A stretch of 64,000 nt of DNA, taken from NCBI RefSeq assembly GCF_000455265.1, contig NZ_HG005139.1, forward strand, positions 1,930,376 to 1,994,375, in the 5' to 3' direction. The notes under the pieces were generated by a model. The model saw nothing but the letters and a program-made list of their open reading frames with translations, made no database searches and was not told where the DNA came from. Both the position numbers and the translations under genes were made by a program. Source of the stretch: Paenibacillus antibioticophila. Lineage in GTDB: Bacteria > Bacillota > Bacilli > Paenibacillales > Paenibacillaceae. Shown here in pieces: positions 1 through 8,348 of this stretch. Each line of letters begins with the position of its first letter. The stretch's first letter is position 1.

Positions 1-2253
1 GGAATCCGTATTCTGCAGTTCCAATCTGCCGGTGTTCGGATCGTTCAGGACAATTCTTGCTTTGTACGACCGGTCCCCGTCCTTAAAGGCCAACAGCTGC
101 GTCTGCCCCTTCTCCAGCAATGTCTTCAGCATCGCATGGGAGATTTTTTTGCCGGAAAAATCCTTCCAGATAACGAATCCGCAGCCCTGCTTATAATGAG
201 TACAGCCGTAGCCCTTCTTGCCCTCGATCAGCTGCCCGCCGCAGCCCTGCCGCGGGCAGTCCGCGAGCGGCTGCATACTGCCGGAGCCTGAAGAAGAACC
301 CGTCGCTGCTTTCGCTTCGCTTTTCTTTTCCGCTGATGTTCTGCGGCCTCCGCTTCCTGCCGCTTTCCCCCTTGAGCGTCCGGCACCCTTCTCTTCCCCC
401 GGCTCGAACCGGGAGGCCTCCGCTTTCGGCTGAGTTCTAACCTTCTCAATGATGGAGATCGTAAAGCGCTTCACATTATCCATGAACTTCTCACGGGCCG
501 CCTCCCCCTTGGAGATTTGGTGCAGCCTGCGCTCCCACTGGCCGGTCATTTCCGGAGAGGTCAGCAGCTCGACGCCTGCATGCCGGATCAATTCGATCGC
601 TGTCCGCCCCTTTTGCGTGACGGTGATCCGCTTGCCCTGCATCGTGATGTAGCCGACCTTCTTGAGACGCTCGATCGTTGCAGCCCGAGTGGCAGGCGTG
701 CCCAGTCCTGCTTCCTTCATGACCTCGCGCAGCTCCTCATTTTCCAGTTGCTTGCCTGCGCTCTCCATGGCCTTCAGCAACGTCCCTTCGGTGTAAGCCT
801 TAGGAGGCTGAGTCGCCTTCTCCTTTGCTTCAGCAGCGGTACAGATTACCGAAGCTGAGGGATCAACCGCAAATGGCTCGCTGACCAGCTCCTCCGCTTC
901 CTCCTCATCCTCCTGCTTCTTTCCGCGTCCGGAGGATTTCGCACCGCTGTCATCATTCGGCATGCACACCTTCCAGCCAAGAGAGAGCAGTTCCTTCACA
1001 TTGGTCTTGAACATTTCCGATTCTACCTCGGTCCATACCGTGTGCTGCTTGTACTCGGCCGGCGGGTAGAAGTGGGATAAAAAGCGGCGCACGATCAGAT
1101 CATAGATTTGCTGCTCCTCCTTACCCAATGCCCCGGCACGGCGAAGTGTCGGCAGAATTGCGTGGTGATCCTCCACCTTGGACGGGTTGCAGACGGATTT
1201 GTTACCCGCATGCACAAGAGCAGGCTTTCCTTGCTCGGCGAGCTCCCTGTAGGCTGTTGATTTCAGCATTTGGAGCGCCTTATGCATGCCTTCAATATTT
1301 TGCTCATTTACATAGTTCGAGCTGGTACGCGGATAAGTAATGACCTTATGCTTCTCGTAAAGCGCTTGAGCCAAATCCAGCGTTTTCTTGGCGGAGTACC
1401 CAAACTTCGCATTTGCATCCCGCTGCAGCAGGGTCAAATCATATAGCTTATAGGGATACTCTCTCGTATCCTTAACCTCATAATCCGTGATTTTCCCCGG
1501 TTTGCCGCGGACCTTCTCAGCGATTCCCGCCGCCTTCTCCGCATCGGTTAGACGTTCGCCTTGCCAGGCTCCTGAATACTCGCGGTTATCCTGCTTGAAC
1601 TCTGCTTTGATCTCGTAGTAAGTCAGCGAGTCAAAGCTCTCAATCTCCCGCTGCCGATCATAGATTAAGGCTAACACAGGCGTCTGCACGCGTCCCACCG
1701 ATAAAAGCGTCCGGTGCTTGGTCGTAAATGCGCGCGATGCATTCATGCCGACAAGCCAATCGGCTTCACTGCGGGCACTGGCTGCAAGGGTTAAATTTTC
1801 GAACTCCCTGCCTTCACGCAGCTCGGCGAAGCCCTTGGCAATACTCTCTGCCGTCAGGTCCGAGATCCACAGACGTTTGACTGGCTGTGTCAGCTTCAGC
1901 TGCTGCTGAATCAATGCGAATATGTACTGACCTTCTCTCCCTGCGTCACAGGCATTCACGAGCGCTGAGCATCGTTTGGCCAGCTCGCCGATTATCTTGA
2001 GCTGATCCTTGGTGCGCGGGTTCGGAACAATTTTGAATTGCTCAGGAAGGATCGGCAAATCTCCAAAGTTCCATCGTTTGTACTTATCGTCATATGCGTC
2101 AGGCTCAGCCAGGCCGAGCAGATGTCCGATGGCCCAAGTTATAATGTACCGCTCGCCCTCCAGATAGGATCGATTATTTTTCGCCTTCGGCTCAATGACC
2201 GCCGCAATCGTCCTTCCCATATCCGGCTTTTCGGCAATAACCAGTGTCTTCAT
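1..2253 (-). CDS. topB: DNA topoisomerase III (3' end cut by window edge)
   Basis: Type IA topoisomerase: cuts one DNA strand through a tyrosyl link and resolves recombination and replication intermediates. The frame is open from an ATG at 2253 to base 1 (751 codons), so the C-terminus is missing. The TOPRIM domain starts at residue 1 (TLVIAEKP) and carries DAGREGQ near residue 105. The active-site tyrosine is Tyr307 in ITYPRTSSNY. After the core there is a Ser/Gly/Arg-rich basic linker and a zinc-ribbon-like segment (CPRQGCGG ... GYGCTHYKQGC), as in long Bacillota TopB proteins. The start is set by MKTLVIAEKP; a G-rich Shine-Dalgarno (GAGGGG) lies about 12 nt upstream. The family call is secure; only the end is unseen. 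Confidence 0.95.
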   Translation of the reverse strand, partial: MKTLVIAEKPDMGRTIAAVIEPKAKNNRSYLEGERYIITWAIGHLLGLAEPDAYDDKYKRWNFGDLPILPEQFKIVPNPRTKDQLKIIGELAKRCSALVNACDAGREGQYIFALIQQQLKLTQPVKRLWISDLTAESIAKGFAELREGREFENLTLAASARSEADWLVGMNASRAFTTKHRTLLSVGRVQTPVLALIYDRQREIESFDSLTYYEIKAEFKQDNREYSGAWQGERLTDAEKAAGIAEKVRGKPGKITDYEVKDTREYPYKLYDLTLLQRDANAKFGYSAKKTLDLAQALYEKHKVITYPRTSSNYVNEQNIEGMHKALQMLKSTAYRELAEQGKPALVHAGNKSVCNPSKVEDHHAILPTLRRAGALGKEEQQIYDLIVRRFLSHFYPPAEYKQHTVWTEVESEMFKTNVKELLSLGWKVCMPNDDSGAKSSGRGKKQEDEEEAEELVSEPFAVDPSASVICTAAEAKEKATQPPKAYTEGTLLKAMESAGKQLENEELREVMKEAGLGTPATRAATIERLKKVGYITMQGKRITVTQKGRTAIELIRHAGVELLTSPEMTGQWERRLHQISKGEAAREKFMDNVKRFTISIIEKVRTQPKAEASRFEPGEEKGAGRSRGKAAGSGGRRTSAEKKSEAKAATGSSSGSGSMQPLADCPRQGCGGQLIEGKKGYGCTHYKQGCGFVIWKDFSGKKISHAMLKTLLEKGQTQLLAFKDGDRSYKARIVLNDPNTGRLELQNTDS

Positions 2254-2298
2254 GATCTCAAGGCCCCTCTTTCTTGCATTCAAATCCTTGTACGGTCA

Positions 2299-2330
2299 AG
2301 AAAAGGGCCACGCCTCTGGCGCAGCCCTGT
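2299..2330 (-). terminator. Rho-independent terminator upstream of topB
   Basis: An 11-bp G/C-rich stem (AGGGCTGCGCC / GGCGTGGCCCT, loop AGA) is followed on the minus strand by TTTTCTTG. It lies about 50 bp upstream of topB and reads in the same direction. It therefore ends transcription coming from the right, now the AT-rich island and perhaps originally another gene. Confidence 0.7.
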
Positions 2331-2394
2331 AGCTGAATCTATTATATCATATTTTGGAATCAGACGGTAATAGTTGGACTAATGATTCTACTCT

Positions 2395-2533
2395 GGGGGC
2401 AACGTGTGAAGTGTGCTTACGATCGCTGTTGTTCGCGGATTTCTCTGATTGGAATAAGTTCAGGCAAGGGAGAAATCCGCTCACAAAGGCGAACGCTCCG
2501 CTTCTTCAGCACACTTCACACTTATGCCTCTCT
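2395..2533 (+). repeat. Dispersed hairpin repeat, family A, copy 1
   Basis: About 140 bp, starting GGGGGCAACGTGTGAAGTGT and ending in the inverted arm AGCACACTTCACAC. The outer arms (GTGTGAAGTGTGCT / AGCACACTTCACAC) and inner arms (CGCGGATTTCTC / GAGAAATCCGC) pair, so the element folds into a long imperfect hairpin. Near-identical copies lie at 4569-4703 (inverted) and 40185-40320, with a fragment at 40393-40416. It has no coding capacity. It may be a MITE or a REP/BOX-like element. Confidence 0.85.
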
Positions 2534-2545
2534 CCGCAGTCTCAT

Positions 2546-2932
2546 TTAGTTTTTTGACATATCGCTAATGACAGTAATTGAATCAATTTTCCAATTCCAC
2601 TTACTATAAACAAGGGAGAATAAAAGGCTCCCTGAATATACATTGGTAAGGGTGTAATTATCATTATAATTGGAAATTTCAAAGGTTGCTAAAATGTCTG
2701 CTTCATTTATAGTACGGCGGATAGTTTTCAGTGTGACGGTTGGCTCTGGTAAATTATTTTCTTCATTATAGGATAAAAAGTGACTAATACTCTCAGAATA
2801 GAAAAATTCATTTTTTGTATAAATATTAATATAGTTGTTGACACTTTTATAAGGAAGGTTATATAAAGATATACCAACAAAAATAAACAAAAAAACAATC
2901 AGTATCAATATTATAAACCTTAGTCTCTTCAT
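2546..2932 (-). CDS. Small membrane-anchored protein of unknown function
   Basis: I do not recognise this 128-residue protein. Residues 4-24 form a strongly hydrophobic helix (FIILILIVFLFIFVGISL) after a short basic start, so it is probably membrane anchored with the rest outside. The remainder is rich in Asn, Tyr and Ile and may form a beta-rich domain of about 95 residues. The start is an ATG with only a distant purine-rich stretch (AAAGGA) upstream. It follows the 319-residue exported protein on the same strand, separated by a 20-bp hairpin. Base composition is clearly more AT-rich than topB or gltD, and both genes sit between inverted family-A repeats, which suggests acquisition from elsewhere. 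Confidence 0.6.
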   Translation of the reverse strand: MKRLRFIILILIVFLFIFVGISLYNLPYKSVNNYINIYTKNEFFYSESISHFLSYNEENNLPEPTVTLKTIRRTINEADILATFEISNYNDNYTLTNVYSGSLLFSLVYSKWNWKIDSITVISDMSKN

Positions 2933-2955
2933 AAGCGGTACTTCAATCCTTTCTT

Positions 2956-3000
2956 AATTATAGTGGCACGAATACATTTTGTATTCGTGCCACTATAATT
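2956..3000. terminator. Perfect 20-bp hairpin between the two island genes
   Basis: The arms at 2956-2975 and 2981-3000 are perfectly complementary over 20 bp around an ATTTT loop. It lies 2 bp past the stop of the 319-residue gene. The U-rich tail (ATTTTTAAT) is on the plus-strand reading, where no gene precedes it; on the minus strand no T-run follows. It may be a partial terminator or an RNA-stabilising stem between the two genes. Confidence 0.55.
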
Positions 3001-3001
3001 T

Positions 3002-3961
3002 TTAATATGACATTGTTCCAATAGTACTCCAGTCGTTCCGGTATCCTTCATATGCTAAGTAATCATTGATAGGAACTGAACGGTTTGGCTCAACTCCATA
3101 TTGATACTGGGTTACTTCTGCAATTTTTGTATTGTCATTAAAATAATGTGAGTATATCCAGTGAATTGGTTTGTAGCTAACTCCACTGGTTTGAGGTATA
3201 TAGTACATAGTTGAAGCACGTTTTACGCTTCCATCTTTATTATAAGTAATAGTCTCATGTTTCCAGTAAAATTCTTGTTGATATGCTACAAAGTAGCTTT
3301 TAAAGCTACCATTATGATAAATCTGTCCAGTCTTTTTAGCAAGTCTAAAGTATGCAGTCGCATCACCTCTACCTTCCAAGCCTCCAATTAAATCGCTAAC
3401 CATCTCGCTACTGAAGTATCCAATGATATAATTTGATATGAACTTGCCTGACAAAAGAGAAAAGTACTTCTCATAAGTTTTTGCCGCTAAGTTCGAATAT
3501 AGATTCTTGCTAACTGAGTCGAATTTTGTTTGTTCAACCAAAGGTTCAAAAGTAGTTACAAGTCTGAAGTCTCCCTCTTCATTATTGAATCCCATTGGAG
3601 AGATATTACTATTAATTGCTTTATTGCTTGAGATTTGTTCTTGTACTAAACTGGCTTCTTTCGAATCTTTATATTTTACATGGTAATACTCATACTTATT
3701 AATAGTTCCGTCTGCTTGCATCTCTTCTTCGGTCTTATAAAGTGTTAATTCCTCAACAATTCTTCCTAAGTATTCCGTATTTATTTTATCTGTACGTTGA
3801 AGAGTATTTAAACCATTAACCTCAGAGATCTGTTCTTCAGATAATTTATTAATAAAAACTCCTGGCTCTATTTCATCAAAATCATTTGCACTTGCGCTAA
3901 CGACTAACATTGGAAAGATTAAAATGAGAGACATTAGAGAAATTGTTATTTTTCTGATCAT
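3002..3961 (-). CDS. Secreted protein of unknown function
   Basis: A 319-residue protein I do not recognise. It starts with a classic signal peptide: a basic N-terminus (MIRKITIS), a hydrophobic core (LMSLILIFPMLVVS) and a probable cleavage after ASA near residue 25. The mature part is polar and Tyr/Asn/Ser-rich, with no cysteine and no evident catalytic motif, and has one moderately hydrophobic stretch around residues 165-195. AAGGAG stands 6 nt before the ATG, so the start is well supported. It is probably co-transcribed with the small membrane protein downstream. The AT-rich codon use contrasts with flanking housekeeping genes. A role in interference or surface interaction is possible but nothing in the sequence shows it. 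Confidence 0.75.
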   Translation of the reverse strand: MIRKITISLMSLILIFPMLVVSASANDFDEIEPGVFINKLSEEQISEVNGLNTLQRTDKINTEYLGRIVEELTLYKTEEEMQADGTINKYEYYHVKYKDSKEASLVQEQISSNKAINSNISPMGFNNEEGDFRLVTTFEPLVEQTKFDSVSKNLYSNLAAKTYEKYFSLLSGKFISNYIIGYFSSEMVSDLIGGLEGRGDATAYFRLAKKTGQIYHNGSFKSYFVAYQQEFYWKHETITYNKDGSVKRASTMYYIPQTSGVSYKPIHWIYSHYFNDNTKIAEVTQYQYGVEPNRSVPINDYLAYEGYRNDWSTIGTMSY

Positions 3962-4348
3962 ATCTTACTCCTTTTTCCAAAAATAGTGTATGCTGGCCAG
4001 CAATGACTTTAGTATATACCCTTATATATGTAAAATGTGTCGAAAAATATTGTTCGTAAAAATTTAACAAAATAAGGGTTTAGTATAAATATTTTCATTA
4101 TCATCCTTTTTTATCTTCTTTTTGAATAAATTTGTATTAATCCTTCGGGCACGGGAACAAAATGTGAATCTATGGCTAGCACACGTTATAAATGGATTGG
4201 ATACCATATGTTACGCCTTTCGTTCAGAAGGACACTTCTGTCAACTAAAAATGAACATCAGGCAATACCTTGTGTAGTTGCTTTCACGAGTAACCCTGCA
4301 TACCTCTCTCTTTGTTTCATGCCCCAAGAATTGATACGAAGCTATATC

Positions 4349-4388
4349 AAAACTCATAAGGTTAAATAAATCACCTTATGAGTTTTCT
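4349..4388 (+). terminator. Strong hairpin terminator with no evident gene
   Basis: A 14-bp perfect stem (AAAACTCATAAGGT / ACCTTATGAGTTTT) is followed by CTTTTACCC. It looks like a functional terminator, possibly working in both directions, but no convincing plus-strand gene precedes it. It may mark the end of a degraded gene or a small RNA. Confidence 0.55.
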
Positions 4389-4568
4389 TTTACCCGCTGC
4401 ACCCTTACGGCACAGCCCTAAATTGTGCAAACCGATACGAGCCTTCAAGATATCTTCATAACCCGTGTCGCGTCTTAGTCGAATTTTGTGAGTGAGTAAG
4501 AGATATCCACTTTCTATACAATATGCATTTATTAACTACCATTTGTTGAACAATAAAGTTAGTGTGCC

Positions 4569-4703
4569 AGGCATAAGTGTGAGGTGTTCTGAAGAAGCGG
4601 AGCGTTCGCCTTTGTGAGTAGATTTCTACCTCTAGATGGTTTAAGTTCAATCAAAGAAATCTGCGAACAACAGCGATCGTAAGAACACCTCATACGTTGC
4701 CTC
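4569..4703 (-). repeat. Dispersed hairpin repeat, family A, copy 2 (inverted)
   Basis: On the minus strand it reads GGAGGCAACGTATGAGGTGT ... CGATCGCTGTTGTTCGCAGA ... CACTTATGCC, matching 2395-2533 with scattered changes. Similarity continues about 30 bp outward (copy 1 flank TAGTTGGACTAATG, copy 2 flank TAGTTGAACTAATG), so the true element is longer than the hairpin core. Some outer-stem changes are compensated: GTGTGAAG in copy 1 becomes ATGAGGTG here, opposite CACCTCA. Confidence 0.8.
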
Positions 4704-4741
4704 CAAATGAACAACCATTAGTTCAACTAACCTTAAAGTAG

Positions 4742-6229
4742 TTAAGCTAGCAAAGTTGCACCCATCAGATACTTGTCGACCTCCCTGGCTGCTTCGCGGC
4801 CTTCGTGAATGGCCCAGACGACGAGGCTCTGCCCGCGTCTCATATCGCCAGCGGCAAACACTTTGTCCACGTTGGTGTTATATTTGCCGTAACGCGCCTT
4901 CACATTGCTCCGTCGATCGGTTGCAAGCCCCAACTGCTCGGGCAAGGTCTGCTCCGGTCCGTCGAATCCAATTGCGATCAGTGCCAGCTGAGCCGGGAAT
5001 ACCCGCTCTGTACCCGGAACAGGCTGATAAATCTTCCGTCCGGTCTCATCGACAATCCGCTGAATCTGAATCGTATGCAGCTCCTTCAAATTGCCCTCCT
5101 CATCGCCAACGAAACGCGTTGTCATGATCGAGAATTCTCTGGGATCGCTGCCGAATAAAGCCTTGGCTTCCTCTTGGGCATAATCCAGTGTGTAGACATT
5201 CGGAAACTGCGGCCATGGATTATTGACCTGATCGCGCTCCAGAGGCGCCATGGCATGGGTGCCAAATTGGGTGATGCTCCGGCAGCCATGACGAAGCGAG
5301 GTTGCTACGCAGTCCGATCCGGTATCCCCGCCGCCAATGACGATCACATCCTTGTCCTCGGCAGACAGATATTGGCCATCCTCCAGTCCGGAATCCAGAT
5401 AGCTCTTGATCGTTGCGTTCAGAAACGGCATCGCATATTGAACCCCGTTCAAGTCACTGCCCTCGATGTTGAACTCCCGAGGCTTGGTAGCTCCTCCGCA
5501 TAAGACAACTGCATCATAATCTTCGACAAGCTGCTGGGCAGGGATATCTTTTCCGATTTCCGTGTTTGTGACAAAATGAATCCCCTCTGCTGCAAGCAGA
5601 TCCACTCTGCGTTGAACAACCTGCTTATCCAGCTTCATGGTTGGAATGCCGTACATCAGCAGTCCGCCAATTCGGTCAGCCCGCTCATATACGGTGACCT
5701 CGTGACCGGCTTTATTCAGCTGCGCCGCACAGGCAAGGCCAGCAGGCCCTGAGCCTACGACAGCCACCCTGCGCCCGGTCCGCTGCTTTGGCGGCTCCGG
5801 TACAATCCAGCCTTCTTCAAATCCACGGTCAACAATCGCCTGCTCAATATTTTTGATCGTCACAGGCTGTCCAATCAGTCCTACCGTACAAGAGCCTTCG
5901 CAGGGTGCAGGACATACCCGCCCGGTAAATTCGGGAAAATTATTCGTCTTATGCAGACGCTCCAGCGCATCCTTCCACAATCCTCTATACACAAGGTTAT
6001 TCCACTCCGGAATGAGGTTGTGCACCGGACAGCCAGATGTTCCGCCCAGCATATCAATGCCTGTGTGGCAATAAGGAGTGCCGCAATCCATGCAGCGCGA
6101 GCCTTGCGTCTTCAGCTCTTCTTCAGACATATGTTTGTGAAACTCCTGCCAATCCTGAACCCGTTCGGACGGGCTTCGGTCGCCGGGAAGCTGTCTGTTG
6201 TATTCCATAAATCCAGTTGGTGTAGACAT
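4742..6229 (-). CDS. gltD: Glutamate synthase small subunit
   Basis: The beta subunit of NADPH-glutamate synthase feeds electrons from NADPH through FAD and Fe-S clusters to the large subunit, which converts 2-oxoglutarate plus glutamine to two glutamates. The 495 residues match the family length. The N-terminal Fe-S domain shows the cysteine series CMDCGTPYC, GCPVHN and CPAPCEGSC. FAD binding is shown by VAVVGSGPAGLACA near residue 155, and NADPH binding by VIVIGGGDTGSDC near residue 296. The ATG has GGGGGA 7 nt upstream. The large-subunit gene is not adjacent. It must lie elsewhere, so this is a lone gltD in the window. Confidence 0.95.
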   Translation of the reverse strand: MSTPTGFMEYNRQLPGDRSPSERVQDWQEFHKHMSEEELKTQGSRCMDCGTPYCHTGIDMLGGTSGCPVHNLIPEWNNLVYRGLWKDALERLHKTNNFPEFTGRVCPAPCEGSCTVGLIGQPVTIKNIEQAIVDRGFEEGWIVPEPPKQRTGRRVAVVGSGPAGLACAAQLNKAGHEVTVYERADRIGGLLMYGIPTMKLDKQVVQRRVDLLAAEGIHFVTNTEIGKDIPAQQLVEDYDAVVLCGGATKPREFNIEGSDLNGVQYAMPFLNATIKSYLDSGLEDGQYLSAEDKDVIVIGGGDTGSDCVATSLRHGCRSITQFGTHAMAPLERDQVNNPWPQFPNVYTLDYAQEEAKALFGSDPREFSIMTTRFVGDEEGNLKELHTIQIQRIVDETGRKIYQPVPGTERVFPAQLALIAIGFDGPEQTLPEQLGLATDRRSNVKARYGKYNTNVDKVFAAGDMRRGQSLVVWAIHEGREAAREVDKYLMGATLLA

Positions 6230-6356
6230 CCATTAATCCCCCATCCGTCTATGCAAAAGTCCCCAAACGATCTTGGAAACTCTCACATTTCAATGTATCT
6301 TGATGTTAGCATTCGGAGGAGTTGTTATTAATGGATTATTGATACGATATTTTGTA

Positions 6357-6857
6357 CTATTCAGCACTCGAACCCGGGCGTACATAAGTCAAAAAGCGGT
6401 AATCATAAGGGTTCTTCTCATCACGAATTCCCACTTCTTCCCCGCTGAGCACATAGTCATCCCATCTAAAATCCGGGAAGTAAGTATCACCTTCTACATC
6501 CTCATCTATCAGAGTGACCAGCAGGCGGTCCGCATGCTCCAGAAATTGGCGATACACCGCAGCTCCCCCGATCACCCACAGCTCTTCGTGCCGGGCCAGC
6601 TCAAGGGCTTCATTCAAAGAATGCACCACTTCCGCCCCCGTTACCGTATATTCGCGGTTATGTGTCAGAATGATATTTCTGCGGCCAGGCAGCGACTTGC
6701 TGCCAATCGATTCCCAGGTGCTTCTTCCCATCAGAATCGTTTTGCCTGTCGTCTGCGCTTTAAAATACTTCAAGTCTGCCGGAAGCCGCCATGGCAGCTC
6801 GTTATTACGGCCGATCACTCTATTTCGCGACATGGCCCAAATCAATGTGATTGACAA
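6357..6857 (-). CDS. dfrA: Dihydrofolate reductase
   Basis: Reduces 7,8-dihydrofolate to tetrahydrofolate with NADPH, recycling the dihydrofolate made by the neighbouring ThyA. Family motifs are present: ITLIWAMSRNRVIG at the N-terminus, NELPWRLPADLKYFK (substrate loop), TILMGRSTWESIG (NADPH site) and WVIGGAAVYRQF. I place the start at TTG 6857 because AAGGGAGAG stands 6 nt before it and the protein then starts MSITLIWAMS as in homologues; a longer frame from GTG 6887 would put the Shine-Dalgarno inside the gene. It follows thyA with a 41-bp gap, the usual thyA-dfrA operon. It resembles the chromosomal enzyme, not an acquired trimethoprim-resistance type. Confidence 0.93.
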   Translation of the reverse strand: MSITLIWAMSRNRVIGRNNELPWRLPADLKYFKAQTTGKTILMGRSTWESIGSKSLPGRRNIILTHNREYTVTGAEVVHSLNEALELARHEELWVIGGAAVYRQFLEHADRLLVTLIDEDVEGDTYFPDFRWDDYVLSGEEVGIRDEKNPYDYRFLTYVRPGSSAE

Positions 6858-6898
6858 GCTTATCTCTCCCTTCATACAACAGTTCACTGAACAGATTC

Positions 6899-7693
6899 CT
6901 ATACGGAAACTGCAGCCTTGATCGTCGGATGATACTGATAACCGCTGAATTCAAAGTCTTCATATACATAGTCAAAAATGGACGCCGGTTTCCGCTTGAT
7001 AATTAACTGCGGCAAAGGATACGGTTCACGTGCCAATTGTGTCTTGACCTGCTCCAGATGGTTGTTGTAGATATGCACATCTCCGCCGGACCAGATAAAG
7101 TCCCCAACCTCCAGATCACATTGTTGGGCCACCATATGCGTCAGCAGCGCATAGCTTGCAATATTGAACGGAAGGCCCAGGAAGGTGTCGACCGATCTCA
7201 TCGTCAGCATACAGGACAGCTTGCCGTTCGCTACATAAAATTGAAAGACGAAGTGGCAAGGAGGCAGCTTCATCTTGTCCACCTCGGCCACGTTCCAGGC
7301 ACTGACCAAATGCCGGCGCGAGTCGGGATTCTTCTTGATCCCCTCGATTAAATTCGTAATCTGGTCAATCGTCCGGCCGTCAGGTGTCTCCCACGAACGC
7401 CACTGGGAGCCGTAGACAGGTCCCAAATCTCCGTTCTCATCCGCCCATTCATCCCATATTCTTACGCCATTTTCTTTCAAATAAGTAATATTGGTCTCTC
7501 CGCTCAGGAACCACAGCAGCTCGTGAATGACCGATTTCAAATGAATCCGTTTGGTGGTCATCAACGGAAACCCCTGAGACAGATCAAAACGAAGCTGCCG
7601 TCCGAATACAGAGATCGTTCCGGTGCCGGTCCGGTCTTCCTTCGGTGTTCCGTGATCCAATACATCCTGCAGCAAGTCCAAATAACTTCTCAT
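6899..7693 (-). CDS. thyA: Thymidylate synthase (ThyA type)
   Basis: Methylates dUMP to dTMP using methylenetetrahydrofolate, producing dihydrofolate for DfrA. At 264 residues it has the length of the short ThyA form found in Escherichia coli and Bacillus ThyB. Landmarks are [12 protein letters not shown], the dUMP-binding RRH in [11 protein letters not shown], the catalytic cysteine in [12 protein letters not shown], and the folate end [16 protein letters not shown] lies 8 nt before the ATG. It is the first gene of the thyA-dfrA pair. The 100-bp gap upstream contains a fragment of repeat family B. Confidence 0.96.
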   Translation of the reverse strand: MRSYLDLLQDVLDHGTPKEDRTGTGTISVFGRQLRFDLSQGFPLMTTKRIHLKSVIHELLWFLSGETNITYLKENGVRIWDEWADENGDLGPVYGSQWRSWETPDGRTIDQITNLIEGIKKNPDSRRHLVSAWNVAEVDKMKLPPCHFVFQFYVANGKLSCMLTMRSVDTFLGLPFNIASYALLTHMVAQQCDLEVGDFIWSGGDVHIYNNHLEQVKTQLAREPYPLPQLIIKRKPASIFDYVYEDFEFSGYQYHPTIKAAVSV

Positions 7694-7719
7694 ATCATAT
7701 GCCTCCGTATCATTTTAGT

Positions 7720-7739
7720 GCGAGTTCAAAAAGTCAACT
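7720..7739. repeat. Fragment of repeat family B (terminal arm)
   Basis: CGAGTTCAAAAAGTCAACTT matches one arm of repeat B (CGTGTTCGAAAAGTCAG in the 19868 copy). Only this arm remains, between thyA and the Nudix gene, so it is probably the relic of a deleted copy. Confidence 0.5.
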
Positions 7740-7797
7740 TATAGTTATCTTTATTATGTTCGGAAATAGAGAGCTAATCAATCTATTTTCGCTTCTC

Positions 7798-8241
7798 TTA
7801 TTCTTTCTCCCCAAACTGAACGCCCTCATCGAAATAAGGAACGCCTTTCTGCTGCTGAACAAGATGGCTTATCCCCTTCTGATAATAAGGCATCAGCAAA
7901 TCAGCCCTTGGAAGCTCGATCCATTCCACCTCGGCTACTTCCTCGGGTACGTTCGTCCCGAGCTGCCCGCTGATGATTTTAGCGTAAAATGTGATAAGCA
8001 GATAGTGCTTGCTGCTCTCAGGTGCCCGGAGCTCATTAATAGCCGCAACATCCAGCACCTCGATCTCAACACCCGCCTCCTCCTTCACTTCGCGGATTAA
8101 GGCCTCCTGCAGCGTCTCCCCCTGCTCCACCGTTCCGCCGGGAAGTGTCCATGTATTCCGGCTGCCTGTGTTGTGCACCATCAGAATCCGGCTTCCATCC
8201 TCGCTTGGCAAGAGCGCATAGACAATATCAATCCGATTCAT
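7798..8241 (-). CDS. Nudix hydrolase
   Basis: A 147-residue Nudix-fold pyrophosphohydrolase, cleaving a nucleoside diphosphate linked to another moiety. The Nudix box is complete around residues 36-58: GGTVEQGE followed by REVKEEAGV, giving the metal-binding REXXEE helix. The start is an ATG with AGGAGGT at ideal distance. The substrate cannot be read from the sequence; it could be a MutT-like sanitiser of oxidised nucleotides or a nucleotide-sugar/ADP-ribose hydrolase. It stands alone between thyA and the uppP terminator. Confidence 0.88.
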   Translation of the reverse strand: MNRIDIVYALLPSEDGSRILMVHNTGSRNTWTLPGGTVEQGETLQEALIREVKEEAGVEIEVLDVAAINELRAPESSKHYLLITFYAKIISGQLGTNVPEEVAEVEWIELPRADLLMPYYQKGISHLVQQQKGVPYFDEGVQFGEKE

Positions 8242-8294
8242 ATCGCTGACCTCCTTTACGTGTCGGCTTGCTTCCGACCAAACCGCTCATATGC

Positions 8295-8337
8295 AAAAAA
8301 AGTCGGCCACCCATTATCGGATGACCGGCCTCTGACA
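8295..8337 (-). terminator. Terminator of uppP
   Basis: On the minus strand GGCCGGTCATCC pairs with GGGTGGCCGAC and is followed by TTTTTTT. It begins 12 bp after the uppP stop codon. Confidence 0.85.
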
Positions 8338-8348
8338 CGCGCTTGAAA

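Larger units (their letters stand above)
3962..4741. other. 780-bp gene-poor stretch of the AT-rich island
   Basis: This holds the upstream region of the secreted-protein gene (about 3962-4100, very AT-rich), a hairpin with a U-tract at 4349-4386, and an inverted family-A repeat at 4569-4703. A 65-codon plus-strand frame (4172-4369) ends inside the hairpin, has no Shine-Dalgarno and no recognisable product, so I do not call it a gene. I see no tRNA, integrase or transposase here. Confidence 0.5.

Noticed and set aside
4172..4369. 65-codon plus-strand frame MASTRYKWIGYHMLRLSF...
   Set aside because: No Shine-Dalgarno, no recognisable domain, and its stop lies in the loop of a terminator hairpin.
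6357..6857. Trimethoprim-resistance dfr cassette
   Set aside because: The gene is in the normal thyA-dfrA order with no integron or attC site, so it is the chromosomal enzyme.
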